This document shows positions 24,301 to 35,010 of a DNA stretch of 64,000 nucleotides, in pieces. A program made the position numbers and the translations under genes. The DNA is taken from contig CM058229.1 in the NCBI GenBank assembly GCA_030180135.1, positions 45,349,522 to 45,413,521 on the forward strand, in the 5' to 3' direction. How positions within the stretch are numbered: position 1 is the stretch's first letter; every line of letters starts with the position of its first letter. Source of the stretch: Orychophragmus violaceus (Eukaryota > Streptophyta > Magnoliopsida > Brassicales > Brassicaceae). Under the pieces are notes generated by a model. The model was not told the DNA's origin, made no database searches, and was given only the letters and a program-made list of their open reading frames with translations.

Positions 24301-24513
24301 TACTACTCGGTTAATCCACTTTTTCACTCTAAATGAATCATGTAGCTGTGGACTAACATGTCATTCGGGACCTTGTACAGTCAGGCGAACTTCGTGTTAC
24401 ACATGTCTCGTCTAAACACCAGCTCTTGGACATTCTAACTAAGACTCTCGTGCATAATTCATCCCATTATGCATCAAGATTGGTCTCGCTTCACTACAAC
24501 CTTCTTAAGGGAG

Positions 24514-24596
24514 TGTTTTAGAGTTGTTAGGATGTTGTACATTCAATTAGTATATTCTGTATATATATACTTGTGTGATATCTTTTGATATCTAGA
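24514..24596 (+). repeat. 3' LTR of Copia-3, first part
   Basis: It begins TGTTTTAGAGTTGTTAGG after purine-rich 'aagggag'. It is interrupted at CTAGA (24592-24596) by the Tat element; the second part is 35929-36027. Confidence 0.9.
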
Positions 24597-25252
24597 TGTT
24601 ATATATGGGTTTAGCACCCCATCCATTTAGAAGGCCCAATAGCTGTTCCCTGTACAAAGGTCGACCCAACAGAAGGAAACTCGGCCCAACAAAAACAAAA
24701 CAGCCCAATAGAGCAACAGAAGCCCAATCGAATACAGCCGAACCGAGCTCGTCACTATCGGCTCGGTCCGGCTCAGCCGAACAACAGCAAGTCGGCTCGG
24801 CTACGCTAGCAGACAAAGGAATGTATAGTCCAGCCCATCACGTCATCAAGTACGGCCCAAACTCGGCAAGCGGTCAACGGCCTGTAGAAAGTCTTAAGTG
24901 TACTTTACTATAAATAGGAGCCGTCATTGTACAGTAACGCGAACTTTTTGGGATCTGTGCACTTCTCACTACTTTCTCTCTCTAGTCAATTTCCCGAATT
25001 GTAAACCGAGCACGTCTTTCGGACTGCTCGGGAATCCGAATATAAACAACGCTCGTCCCGAGCATTTCACCTGATTCAAAAGAATCCCGAACACAACTCT
25101 TTTTGTTCGTCACCGAGCATAATCTTGTTCTCGTTTTCTCCTTTGAATCTAGTCGGTTTTTCTCTCAAGAATAACTCAGTTCCTTCGGACCGAGCACGTC
25201 AACTCTCTAGCAAGACGCGCATCTTAATCTTGTGACCACCTCGGTTATCACA
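24597..25252 (+). repeat. 5' LTR of the Tat element
   Basis: 656 bp, TGTTATATATGGG...GGTTATCACA. It contains a TATA box (24908-24917) and four CCGAGCAY motifs in its second half. Confidence 0.97.
24908..24917 (+). promoter_or_regulatory. TATA box of the Tat LTR promoter
   Basis: CTATAAATAG in the middle of the LTR, close to the plant TATA consensus. Transcription should start near 24940-24950, defining the U3/R border. The identical element is in the 3' LTR at 35579-35588. Confidence 0.8.
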
Positions 25253-25253
25253 A

Positions 25254-25270
25254 TTGGCGCCGTCTGTGGG
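25254..25270 (+). other. Primer binding site of the Tat element
   Basis: TGGCGCCGTCTGTGGGG starts two bases after the LTR. This is the form usual for Tat-type plant Gypsy elements. I have not identified the tRNA. Confidence 0.85.
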
Positions 25271-25307
25271 GAAGGGGATATTTCTTCACTAACGGACAGA
25301 TTCAGCA

Positions 25308-28300
25308 ATGACAGGAGATCCATCGAACAAAGACCTCGCCCACATCGGAGATACAACAAGCTCGTATACAGCCTCCCGAGCAAGAGGGCAACCCCAGCAC
25401 GTTTCTCAGGTTGCAGACCCAATCATTCAGCCGGCCGGCGCCGAGCAGCAACCTTTAAACACCGAACGATCGCAACAAGCAGCGGAAATCCAGACAAACG
25501 AGCAAGATATGTCCGTCTTGCTCAAAACTCTCATGACTCAAATAGCCGAGCTCTCTCAGGGGAGCAACGCACGCTTCGATCAGCTCGCCACGGCACATGA
25601 GGCATGCCAGGGACAAATCAACGACTTACGGATGATAAGTCAACAAGGATCCGTTCCCCGAACCCACCTTCACCGAGCGTTATTCGAAGAAACGCCACCT
25701 CCAAATCCGAGATATCGAACAGTATTGCAGCAGCAGACAGAGGGCGAACAGCCTCCCAACACGGATATCCCAGGCAGTTCAGCGCCCGACGCGCACAGAG
25801 ACAGCGAAATCGAAGATTTGAAGCTAATGTTGAAGAGCATGACATCCAAAGTTCACCAAGCGATCAGTTCGGCCCCCGAGCTCGACCGCGTCCTGGAGGA
25901 AACTCAAAACACTCCTTTCACTCGTCGCCTCATGGACATCCAGTTTGAGCATCCCGTATCTGCGGTCAAAATCAAAATGATGACCTACGACGGAAAATCC
26001 GACCCAAGACAGTTCTTGACGGCTTTCCGCATCGCGATGGGGCGAATGAAGTTCAACGCCGAAGAGCGTGATGCAGGCTACTGCCAACTGTTCGTCGAAC
26101 ATCTGACCGGCGCGGCTTTGGACTGGTTCTCTCGTTTGGAACCAAACTCGATTGACGGTTACAACGACTTGACGCACGCCTTTCTCAAACATTACTCGAT
26201 GTACATACAGGAGGAAGTATCAAACGCCGACCTGTGGGCTATCTCCCAAGGACAAAAGGAAAGTCTCCGGTCCTACATCACCCGCTTCAAAAACATCTTG
26301 GCCAAAATCACGATCACCGATAGCGAGGGTCTCCCCGCGCTCCGAAACGGCCTTTGGTATGAATCAAGCTTCCGAGAAGAATTGAAGAAAAACAAACCAA
26401 GCTCACTAGAGGACGCTCTTCACCGAGCATCGATCTTCGTCGACCTTGAAGAAGAAAAGGAGACCCTAGCCAAGAAATTCGGACCTAAAAATTCAACCTC
26501 AAAAGACAAAGCCGAGAAGAATGTCGAGCAATACGAGCCCAGGCAACACTACGATCAGGATTATAAAAAGACCAAGGAAGAAGAAACCTCGAGAAAGACG
26601 AAATCGTCTTACTACGTCAGCGATCAGCTGCAAGATCACCGGCCAGACGAGGAACGCCCCCGCCAGGATCATCGATCAAGCCATCCCGAACGCTCCCAAA
26701 AACATCAACAGGAACGACCAACTCAGGGTTACCAAGGCCAAGACAAGCCATGGAACAAATTCGTCCGAGGATCTGACAAAAACAAATTATTCTGCGAGTA
26801 TCATCAGCGAGCAGGTCACAGCACCGAGGAATGCAGAAACCTTCAAGCCCTTCTTTTCGCCGATTATCAAAAGGATGGGAAGAAGTTAATGCTAGATCGC
26901 AACAAACCCCACCCGAAGCAGATAAACCAGGTGGCGCAGCCAAAGAACGAGGCCGAGCGCTTCAGGATCGTACAGGAAGATCGAAGGAAACAGGTCGCTT
27001 TCACCGAGGAAGTCGAACAAATTAATGCAAATACGGCTGCCGCGGACAAACGAGCCCGCGACGAAGAGGAAGAAGCGGAGCGTCCGCCGAGGCGACGTAT
27101 AAACATGATCATGGGAGGACTACCGATGGTGAACGACTCCGTACGATCAATTAAAGAATACGAACGACGAGCGACGGCCGCACAACAATATCGAAGGAAC
27201 GCAACCGACGAGCTCAGGATCGGCGAGGAAGTAAGTTTCACCGAACGCGATGCCGAAGGAGTAGACCGACCGCACAACGATCCGCTCGTCGTCGCCATGC
27301 GAATTGGCGACTGCGAGGTCGAGAAAATTCTGGTCGATACCGGAAGCTCGGTAGACCTAATCTTCAGAGAAACATTACAACGAATGGATCTCAACGATTA
27401 CCGTATCAAGCCATCAACAAGACCACTAACCGGCTTCTCGGGTGACTCCATCAACACGATCGGAACGATCAAACTCCCCGTCTACGTCGGCCGAATCACC
27501 AAGCTGATCAAATTCGTGGTCGTTGACCGACCAGCTATCTACAACGTCATCCTCGGTACCCCGTGGCTTCATCAGATGAGAGCAGTCCCATCTACCTATC
27601 ATCAATGCGTAAAATTCCCAACCCCATTCGGTGTATTCACATTGCGAGGAGACCAGAGGATATCCCGAACATGTTTCCGTATCGAACACAAAATGCGCCG
27701 TAAATCACAGGCGTACCTGGTTGCAGAGCCTCGAATCGAACTTCCACCTCCCGAGCACCCGCAAAAGGATGCGGTCGTACAAGTAAACATCGATATAAGG
27801 GACCCCGAGCGTTGCGTAGGGATAGGAGCCAACCTCCGCGAAGATCTGCGAGACAAACTCGTAAATTTCCTCAAAGAAAACGCTACAACCTTCGCCTGGA
27901 CCACCAGCGATATGACCGGAGTCGACCCGACCATCGCATGTCACGAGCTGCACGTCGACCCAACTTTCAAACCAATCAAACAGAAAAGACGGAAGCTCGG
28001 TCCCGAGCGCGCTCAAGCTGTAAACGACGAGGTAGAACGACTCTCAAAGGCCGGTTCGATCACCGAGGTGAAGTACCCCGACTGGCTGGCAAATCCTGTC
28101 GTGGTAAAAAAGAAAAACGGTAAGTGGAGAGTCTGCGTGGACTTCACCGACCTCAACAAAGCGTGCCCAAAGGATAGCTTCCCGCTGCCTCACATTGACC
28201 GACTCGTAGAAGCAACCACCGGACACGAGCTGCTCTCGTTTATGGACGCCTTTGCGGGCTATAATCAGATCATGATGCACCCGGACGATCGGGAAAAGAC

Positions 28301-31058
28301 TTCTTTCATCACCGACCGCGGCACGTATTGCTACAAGGTAATGCCCTTCGGGCTCAAGAACGCAGGAGCAACGTACCAGCGCCTCGTAAATCGCATGTTT
28401 GCCGACCAGCTCGGAAGCACAATGGAAGTTTATATAGACGACATGCTCGTCAAATCCGCCTCGGCGGACGACCACATTAACCACCTCACAACGTGCTTCG
28501 CGAGTTTAAACAAATATGGAATGAAGTTGAATCCGGCAAAGTGCACTTTCGCGGTCACGTCGGGAGAATTCCTCGGTTACATTGTGACGAGAAGAGGAAT
28601 CGAAGCGAATCCAAAGAAAATAACTGCAATAACGGAGCTGCCATCGCCGAAGAGCACCAGAGAAGTCCAACGCCTAACAGGGCGCGTCGCGGCTTTAAAT
28701 AGATTTATCTCACGCTCGACGGACAAATGTCTCCCTTTCTACAATCTCTTACGAGGAAACAAGAGATTCGAATGGGACGATAAGTGTGAGGACGCGTTTC
28801 AACAGCTCAAAACCTACCTCTCCACCCCGCCAGTCCTGGCCAAACCCGAGGAGGGAGAAACCTTATACCTATACATTTCGGTATCCTCTTCGGCAGTTAG
28901 CAGTGTGCTCGTCCGCGACGACCGAGGCGACCAAAGACCAATATTCTACACCAGTAAGATATTTGACGACGCAGAAACACGCTACAACACACTTGAGAAA
29001 CTCGCGTTGGCAGTCGTCGTCTCAGCCCGAAAGCTCCGCCCCTACTTTCAGTCGCATTCGGTGGTCGTTCTGACAAATCAACCTATCCGAACAATATTAC
29101 ACAGCCCAAGCCAGTCGGGAAGAATTGCCAAGTGGGCAGTCGAGCTCAGCGAATATGACATCGAGTACAAGCCTAGGACCAGCGCCAAGTCTCAGGTCCT
29201 CGCAGACTTCATAATCGAACTACCACCCGAATTCTCCGTAGCCGAAGGGCAAGTCACAATTGAGAAATGGACGCTGTTCGTAGATGGCTCTTCATCAAGG
29301 AATGGCTCGGGGGTAGGAGTCAAACTGACGTCTCCCACCGGCGAATTAATCGAACAGTCCTTTCGACTAGGGTTCCCAGCATCCAACAACGAAGCTGAAT
29401 ACGAGGCACTGCTCGCAGGATTGCGACTAGCCGAAGTAGTAGGGGCAAGGCAAGTAGACGTGTTCGCCGACTCTCAGCTCGTCGTAAACCAGTTTAACGG
29501 AGAATACGAGGCAAAAAACGAGCGCATGGACGCATACTTAAAGCTCGTCCAAGAAATTGCCGCACGAATTGGCTCGGTCACACTAACAAAGATTCCCCGA
29601 AGCGACAACTCTTCTGCCGACGCACTGGCCGCTCTAGCATCAACTTCAGACCCCGACCTTCGTCGAGTCATTCCAGTCGAATGCATAGCTCGACCAAGCA
29701 TCGCACCAAACGAAGACGTACTTCTTATTACAGAAGAAGAAGAGGGTTTGGACGACGCACATAAAGGCAACGAGGAAATAATCAAAGATACCAATCCCGA
29801 GCATGCCAATGCCATCGACTGGAGAAGCGAAATCAAGGATTATATACTGACAGGGAAAGTCCCCGAGGACCGTTGGGCAGCACGACGATTAAAAGCCCGT
29901 TGCGCGCAGTACGTGATGATGAAGGATGAGCTATTTCGTTGGAGTGCATCCAAGGCCCTTCTGCGTTGTATAAACGGGCAGGAGATCCAATGGGTCACCG
30001 AGCAAACTCACGAGGGAGCAGGCGGAAATCACACAAGCGGCCGAGCATTAGCCGCAAAAATAAAGCGACACGGTCATTTCTGGCCAACCATGATCGCCGA
30101 CTGCGAAAGCTATGTAGCCCGATGCGAGAAATGTCAAAGGCACGCACCGAGCATACACCAGCCAGCCGAACTCCTCACCACGGCGGCCGCACCCTACCCG
30201 TTCATGCGGTGGGCCATGGATATCGTCGGTCCACTGCCGTCCTCGCATCAGAAAAAATTCATCCTAATAATGACAGATTACTTTACCAAATGGGTCGAAG
30301 CCGAATCCTACTCGGAAATCAAAAATCTCGACGTCCAGAAGTTCGTCTGGAAGTACATAATATGCCGCCATGGCGTCCCATACGAGATTGTAACCGACAA
30401 CGGATCCCAATTCATCTCCAATCTGTTTGAAGGCTTCTGCGCAAGGTGGAAAATCCGTCTGAGTAAATCAACCCCAAGGTACCCACAAGGTAATGGGCAG
30501 GCCGAGGCGACTAACAAAACGATCATCGACGGCCTAAAAAAGCGAATGGAGAGCAAGAAAGGCCTTTGGGCCGACGAGCTAGATGGCGTTCTCTGGTCTC
30601 ATCGGACCACCCCGAGGACATCAACCGGTCAAACACCTTTCTCACTTTCTCACGGAATGGAGGCAATGTCTCCGGCCGAGGTGTGCGTCCCGACAATACG
30701 CTTGAGTGTTGCGCCCGAACACGAGGAGCTTAACAACAACATGATTATTGATTGCCTCGACCACGCAGAAGAATTACGAGATCGAGCACTCCTACGCCTC
30801 CAAAACTACCAGCAACAGATCACCCGACACTACAACAAGAAGGTTAAGGGTCGACGTTTTGTAGAAGGCGACCTCGTCCTCAGGAAAGTGTTCGAAAACA
30901 CGCGAGAACACCGAGCAGGGAAGCTCGGCGCAAATTGGGAAGGTCCATACATCGTCTCGAAGGTAGTCAAACCCGGCGTCTATGAGCTCGTAACAATGAA
31001 GGGAGAAGCCATTCCACGATCCTGGAACGCAAATAAGCTCAAGAGGTACTACTACTAA
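25308..31058 (+). CDS. Gag-Pol polyprotein of the Tat element, intact, 1916 aa
   Basis: One uninterrupted frame encodes all enzymes for replication and integration. A Retrotrans_gag region (about 203-383, 'LTGAALDWFSRLEP') is followed by a zinc-knuckle variant (about 495-508, C-x2-H-x3-GH-x4-C). Protease has DTGSSVD near 679-685. RT (from about 926) has YIDD at 1042-1045. The first RNase H (about 1181-1268) has Ser-rich 'YISVSSSAVSSV' where the first catalytic Asp is expected, so it looks degenerate. A second, archaeal-type RNase H (about 1322-1443) keeps all four acidic residues: D1326 (VDGSSS), E1364 (NNEAEYEAL), D1388 (ADSQLV) and D1438. Integrase has the HHCC finger (from about 1567) and D1638, D1697 and E1733, with exactly 35 residues between the last two. 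The first ATG lies 55 bp from the LTR, so there is no upstream ORF. I see no gag-pol frameshift or internal stop; Gag is presumably released by proteolysis. Confidence 0.97.
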   Translation: MTGDPSNKDLAHIGDTTSSYTASRARGQPQHVSQVADPIIQPAGAEQQPLNTERSQQAAEIQTNEQDMSVLLKTLMTQIAELSQGSNARFDQLATAHEACQGQINDLRMISQQGSVPRTHLHRALFEETPPPNPRYRTVLQQQTEGEQPPNTDIPGSSAPDAHRDSEIEDLKLMLKSMTSKVHQAISSAPELDRVLEETQNTPFTRRLMDIQFEHPVSAVKIKMMTYDGKSDPRQFLTAFRIAMGRMKFNAEERDAGYCQLFVEHLTGAALDWFSRLEPNSIDGYNDLTHAFLKHYSMYIQEEVSNADLWAISQGQKESLRSYITRFKNILAKITITDSEGLPALRNGLWYESSFREELKKNKPSSLEDALHRASIFVDLEEEKETLAKKFGPKNSTSKDKAEKNVEQYEPRQHYDQDYKKTKEEETSRKTKSSYYVSDQLQDHRPDEERPRQDHRSSHPERSQKHQQERPTQGYQGQDKPWNKFVRGSDKNKLFCEYHQRAGHSTEECRNLQALLFADYQKDGKKLMLDRNKPHPKQINQVAQPKNEAERFRIVQEDRRKQVAFTEEVEQINANTAAADKRARDEEEEAERPPRRRINMIMGGLPMVNDSVRSIKEYERRATAAQQYRRNATDELRIGEEVSFTERDAEGVDRPHNDPLVVAMRIGDCEVEKILVDTGSSVDLIFRETLQRMDLNDYRIKPSTRPLTGFSGDSINTIGTIKLPVYVGRITKLIKFVVVDRPAIYNVILGTPWLHQMRAVPSTYHQCVKFPTPFGVFTLRGDQRISRTCFRIEHKMRRKSQAYLVAEPRIELPPPEHPQKDAVVQVNIDIRDPERCVGIGANLREDLRDKLVNFLKENATTFAWTTSDMTGVDPTIACHELHVDPTFKPIKQKRRKLGPERAQAVNDEVERLSKAGSITEVKYPDWLANPVVVKKKNGKWRVCVDFTDLNKACPKDSFPLPHIDRLVEATTGHELLSFMDAFAGYNQIMMHPDDREKTSFITDRGTYCYKVMPFGLKNAGATYQRLVNRMFADQLGSTMEVYIDDMLVKSASADDHINHLTTCFASLNKYGMKLNPAKCTFAVTSGEFLGYIVTRRGIEANPKKITAITELPSPKSTREVQRLTGRVAALNRFISRSTDKCLPFYNLLRGNKRFEWDDKCEDAFQQLKTYLSTPPVLAKPEEGETLYLYISVSSSAVSSVLVRDDRGDQRPIFYTSKIFDDAETRYNTLEKLALAVVVSARKLRPYFQSHSVVVLTNQPIRTILHSPSQSGRIAKWAVELSEYDIEYKPRTSAKSQVLADFIIELPPEFSVAEGQVTIEKWTLFVDGSSSRNGSGVGVKLTSPTGELIEQSFRLGFPASNNEAEYEALLAGLRLAEVVGARQVDVFADSQLVVNQFNGEYEAKNERMDAYLKLVQEIAARIGSVTLTKIPRSDNSSADALAALASTSDPDLRRVIPVECIARPSIAPNEDVLLITEEEEGLDDAHKGNEEIIKDTNPEHANAIDWRSEIKDYILTGKVPEDRWAARRLKARCAQYVMMKDELFRWSASKALLRCINGQEIQWVTEQTHEGAGGNHTSGRALAAKIKRHGHFWPTMIADCESYVARCEKCQRHAPSIHQPAELLTTAAAPYPFMRWAMDIVGPLPSSHQKKFILIMTDYFTKWVEAESYSEIKNLDVQKFVWKYIICRHGVPYEIVTDNGSQFISNLFEGFCARWKIRLSKSTPRYPQGNGQAEATNKTIIDGLKKRMESKKGLWADELDGVLWSHRTTPRTSTGQTPFSLSHGMEAMSPAEVCVPTIRLSVAPEHEELNNNMIIDCLDHAEELRDRALLRLQNYQQQITRHYNKKVKGRRFVEGDLVLRKVFENTREHRAGKLGANWEGPYIVSKVVKPGVYELVTMKGEAIPRSWNANKLKRYYY

Positions 31059-31100
31059 AGCCGAGCATACCTCGCTCACAGAAAAGCCGAGCATCGCGCT

Positions 31101-31101
<1 letters not shown>

Positions 31102-31173
<72 letters not shown>

Positions 31174-31211
31174 GAGCATCCCTCGCTCACAGAAAAGCCG
31201 AGCATCGCGCT

Positions 31212-31261
<50 letters not shown>
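31102..31261 (+). repeat. Two long poly(A) tracts (A71, A49) separated by a 40-bp repeat unit
   Basis: 31102-31172 and 31213-31261 are pure A. The same 40-bp sequence ('gagcat', 'ctcgctcacagaaaagccga', 'gcatcgcgctc') precedes each, so the unit plus tail was duplicated. These make a spurious poly-Phe frame on the minus strand. Confidence 0.95.
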
Positions 31262-31262
<1 letters not shown>

Positions 31263-31473
31263 GAGCATCCCTCGCTCACAACAAACCGAGCTCGCTATAC
31301 ACGAGCTCGAGTAATATGTAAAGTGAACTACGATCGGCTTGATCCCCTTTCGGGGTACGTAGGCAACCTCTCACGAGGCTCAGCTATATCAATAATAAAA
31401 TTTTATCAAGTTAAATCTTGTCTTAATCGCACCGAACAAATCAACATCCTGGCCAGATGTTCGATACACTTTT

Positions 31474-31772
31474 AAGCCGGGCCAAGTTCCCGCACAAGGC
31501 TGATCGACAGTAAATAAGCCGAGCATAGCTCTCGCACACTGTCCCGGTCAGACCTTAGGGGTAAGCCGAGCACTTACTCGCACCCGACCCATGGGACAAC
31601 GAGCATAGTTTCTAAACCCTTAAACAAGCCGGGCCAAGTTCCCGCACAAGGCTGACCGACAGTAGATAAGCCGAGCATAGCTCTCGCACCCTGTCCCGGT
31701 CAGACCTTAGGGGTAAGCCGAGCACTTACTCGCACCCGACCCATGGGACAACGAGCATAGTTTCTAAACCCC
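31474..31772 (+). repeat. 152-bp tandem repeat, two copies, in the Tat 3' UTR
   Basis: Units start at 31474 and 31626 with 'aagccgggccaagttcccgc' and end 'gagcatagtttctaaaccc'. They differ at only a few positions. Confidence 0.92.
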
Positions 31773-31940
31773 GCAACTAAACCGAGCATTTTCTTGTTTC
31801 ACTTATTCCGACTTGGGCATAAATAAAAGAGTGGAAACGAAACAGAACACAATATTCATTAAAAAAAAAAAAACGCACAAAGGCGAACATTCGATTACAA
31901 CGATATAAAAAAAAAAGAAGGAAAAGCACAACAGCGAAAT

Positions 31941-34905
31941 TTAAGAAGTCTCAGGGACCCGACCCTCATTCCCGGCCAAAACTTGTTGATCCGAAGCAGG
32001 CATCGAAGAATCTGCAAGAACCCGACCTGGACTACCTGGTGGAGTCATGATAAAATCCTTATCATGAAGGTCAGTAAACTGAATCGCGACGAGCTCATCC
32101 TTGAAACGATCGAAATCGGAGTGGGCCTTTTCTATCCTGTCAGCAGGAATTGCGAACCCCTCTTTAACAAGCGCCTCCAACATCGACGCAACGGCAGCGG
32201 CCTGATTCATCAATATCTGGGTCCTCCTCCCGAGCTCTTTCTCGTCATTGGCTTTCTTGATCTTGGAAAGCCGAGCCTGCGCCTTATTCAAAATTCGTTC
32301 CCGCTCCGACAAGACTTCAAATTTCAACCGAGCACACTCGGATTCAAGCTTACCTTGCAGATCGGACACCTGAACTATCAGCTCATCAGCCTCAGCCCGA
32401 GCGTTCGAGCAATCGGTCAGACACTGTCTATTCTCAACATTCAACCGAGTATTCTCGGTGGAAAGGTCAGAAACCTTGGCCTCCAGAGCTGACACCTTGT
32501 CCTCCGCGACCTTAAGAGAGGAACGGAGCACCTCCGCGGCAGCCGCCACTTCGCGGTATCCCTCGAGCTCAGCAATAGACCTCCCGGCTTTACCGAGCTC
32601 CCTCTTCAAGGTACTGATTACCCTCTCAAGATCAACCTGCCTCTGCTCGTACTCATCGAAGAGAAGGTTGTAGTTGGCAAAACCCTGAAACCGAGGATTA
32701 TCAAAAAACGAACAGTCGCCAACACAAAAAAGCGGGGCAGGGAAAACATTAACTTACCCGAACAAAATCTTTGGCTGCCGCCTTTTTACGCTCGGAAAAG
32801 TGCGTATGATCAACAGGGGGAAGCGGCCTCGGGGGGCTATTCCTCAGCAACCGGAGCAAATCCGCACAGGCCTCCCCATCACGAAGGAGCGGCTTCGTAC
32901 CTTCATACCTCACGGAGAAACCGTGATCCGTGTACGCACCCTCACCAGGTCCGCCTAAGAAAGTAAGCCCGGCCGGGACGGACTGTTCGGTCTCAGGATC
33001 AGAACCTTCGTTATCTTCCTCACCACCTGCCTCACCTAGATCAGCGACCTGATCACCATCTGGTTTCTCCAAAAGGGTCGCATCATCAGCACCATGACCC
33101 TCAGTGTCTCCGATTTGAGCGCCCATGGCCTCGGAAGAAACTATCAGATCCACCTCATTAGCATCAGCATGCTCGAAAGCATCTACAGTCTGAGCCGGGA
33201 CGGGAACAGTTTTTCTTTTCTTCCTCACCAGGGAAGGAACGTCGACAGTTCCCTCGGGATCCCGACCATCTTCCAGAGCTAAAGGAGTTCTCTGCTCGGT
33301 AGTAGCCGCGTCCTCGAGACCAGGTCCAGTAGAAACCGCACTCTCGTCCCGCGATCTTCTCTTCTTTTTCCTGCTCTTCTTCTTCTGAGCATCGACCGCC
33401 ACCATCGCGGCACATACCTGGCGAAACAAATCCCGATGATACTCGTTTACAAACACCATCCCAGAAGGAACCTCCCCAACCCACGGCGAAAATGGTCGAT
33501 TAAGATCCAAGTCAACAGGATTTACCTGCGGTTCGGAGGGATTCTCCTGCGCCACGACAGAATCTTCTCTAGCGCTAAAAAGATTCTCCTCGACATAATT
33601 CACCACCTCGAGATCCATCCGACCCATATCTTTCCTTTTTCCCTTCGGCACAATCGGAACAAGCGGTCTATTGTTCAGCTCGGTTAAAGATTCAACCGAA
33701 CGGAGATAGCAACCTACAGCAAAAAAAAAACGATCAGTCAAAAAAAAAGGGGGGATTCAAAAATATATGAATGATACTTACCTTCGTTAAAGCGTTCTAC
33801 AGCTCGCTTAACCCGATCAGCGTGTACGTCCGGCCACTTCTCGATACCCCGAGCAACGAGCTTCTTAAGATCTCGCAAGAACCCAACCGGGGGTGCAAGA
33901 GAGATAGGATGGCGATCTGCAAAAATAGAAGGACGAACATGAGTTAGTCAATAAAAAGGCACAAGCAAAGCAAAGTAAGTTACCATGAAAATTGTTCCAC
34001 AGTATTCTATACGGCCTCTCCGGATCAGGAACCGAGGCCGAATCAACCCGAGCAAAGAAATACCGATCTTGCCAATCATCGACTTTCGAAGGCTTCCCGA
34101 CCACCACTTTGAGATCATTGCGCGATCTCAAAGAAACATAGCGAGTCCCGACGGTAGTCCCGTTCGTCGATATAGACGAAATCTCTTCAAAAAACCGGAG
34201 AGTCATATTAACCCCACATTCATTGGCAAGGATCATGCACCCGATCAAGTTCTGGACAGCCGCCGGACAAAGCTGAGACAGCGCAATCCGCCTCTCCTCG
34301 CAATAGGCGACAAGGAGCCTCGGGAGAGGAAACCTCAGATGAACCTCCTTGAACCAAAAATCATAAAGACAGACCCATCCTTCTGGGCAATTCCATGGCC
34401 TCTCGTGTTCCTCGGGTTTGCGGAGTACAGGCCGACCAGCACTTTCCGAGGAGCAATTTTCTAACAGCCACTCAAGATCATCATCCGTACATTTCGTGGG
34501 CAACACCGGACGCAGAGGACGAGTCTTCTTAGGCTTCTCGGGATCACCCGAAGCATTCTTGCTCGCCATCTTGCGACTCTTCTTGGTCCTGCTCGGCACT
34601 GGATCAAGGGCACCAAGTAAGGCTTGATCGTAAAGATAAATATCCTCTTCTTTTATAGGAAGGCTACCTAACGAAGAAGTCCAAGGTCGCGTCCCGTCGT
34701 CCTCGGAATCAACCAAATAAGGAATCTGAATGCTCGGAGAACCGCCCGAGGCTGGGCACCGCGGCACGATCTCTGTTCGTCCCGAACTCAATGAAGGATT
34801 TTCTTGTGCAACCGACGAGCTAGACTGCGCAGAATCACCTTCGGATAACCTTACCAATCGAAGATCCCGATCGGAGGATGATTCCGAGTGAGAATCAATT
34901 CTCAT
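31941..34905 (-). CDS. Antisense gene of the Tat element: four exons, predicted 918 aa
   Basis: This minus-strand gene lies between pol and the 3' LTR. The exons I infer are 34905-33984, 33916-33782, 33713-32758 and 32684-31941. The introns (33983-33917, 33781-33714, 32757-32685; 67, 68 and 73 nt) all have GT-AG ends, GTAAG-like donors in two cases and T-rich acceptors. Exon lengths sum to 2757 nt, a multiple of three, and every junction keeps the frame. The N-terminal third resembles the plant 'putative gypsy-type transposon' domain ('CPEGWVCLYDFWFKEVHLRF', 'LPRLLVAYCEERRIALSQL', 'NLIGCMILANECGV'). The middle is acidic with Lys/Arg-rich stretches that could be nuclear signals. The C-terminal exon is a heptad-rich coiled coil ('VSALEAKVSDLSTENTRL'). 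It is not related to gag or pol. Extra antisense ORFs are known in Tat elements; their role is unknown and I assign none. The splice model is inference from sequence. Confidence 0.82.
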
Positions 34906-35010
34906 AGCTACAATACAACAAGTCTAGAGAGAGAAAGTAAAATCTAGAGAGAAGGGAGAGCGAAATACCTGCGGAAGAAGAGAAATGAAATCAGGATGAG
35001 CAAAGCAGGG

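Larger units (their letters stand above)
15585..24336 (+). pseudogene. Copia-3 gag-pol remnant
   Basis: Gag pieces are at 15585-15960 and 16016-16465; the latter has 'GQRTIDEYLKSVKAKTDQLA' and an altered zinc-finger stretch 'CGVHGHTAQHC'. Protease follows near 16548 with a stop inside the D-[ST]-G-A box. After the nested Gypsy element, GAG-pre-integrase 'MIEWHSRLCHPGLNVLNRI' appears at 21620-21830. RT start 'HGTWDLVPP' and 'NCRWVFRIKRKADGSI' lies at 22962-23147. The RT core at 23212-23643 has 'LQLFDVNNALLQSSLKEDVF', with the catalytic box changed to YVDY. RNase H at 24025-24336 has 'ARSSTKAEYKSVSDTA'. Stops and frameshifts occur every few hundred bases and the integrase core is barely recognisable. 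It is an old, inactive copy. Confidence 0.85.
31059..31940. other. Convergent 3' region between gag-pol and the antisense gene
   Basis: Non-coding. It holds two long A tracts, a tandem repeat, a small CCCC/GGGG hairpin near 31344-31357 followed by 'tacgtaggcaacc', and about twelve CGAGCAY motifs. Both the plus-strand gag-pol transcript and the minus-strand gene end here. A minus-strand AATGAA at about 31856-31861 could serve as the antisense poly(A) signal. Confidence 0.6.

Noticed and set aside
26867..27394. Minus-strand open frames opposite gag-pol (also at 28044, 29474 and 24592)
   Set aside because: They are shadows of the GC-rich Tat polyprotein or LTR. They lack motifs, and the true antisense gene lies outside pol.
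30792..31268. Minus-strand open frame rich in phenylalanine
   Set aside because: It is the complement of the two long A tracts and overlaps the end of gag-pol. No gene.
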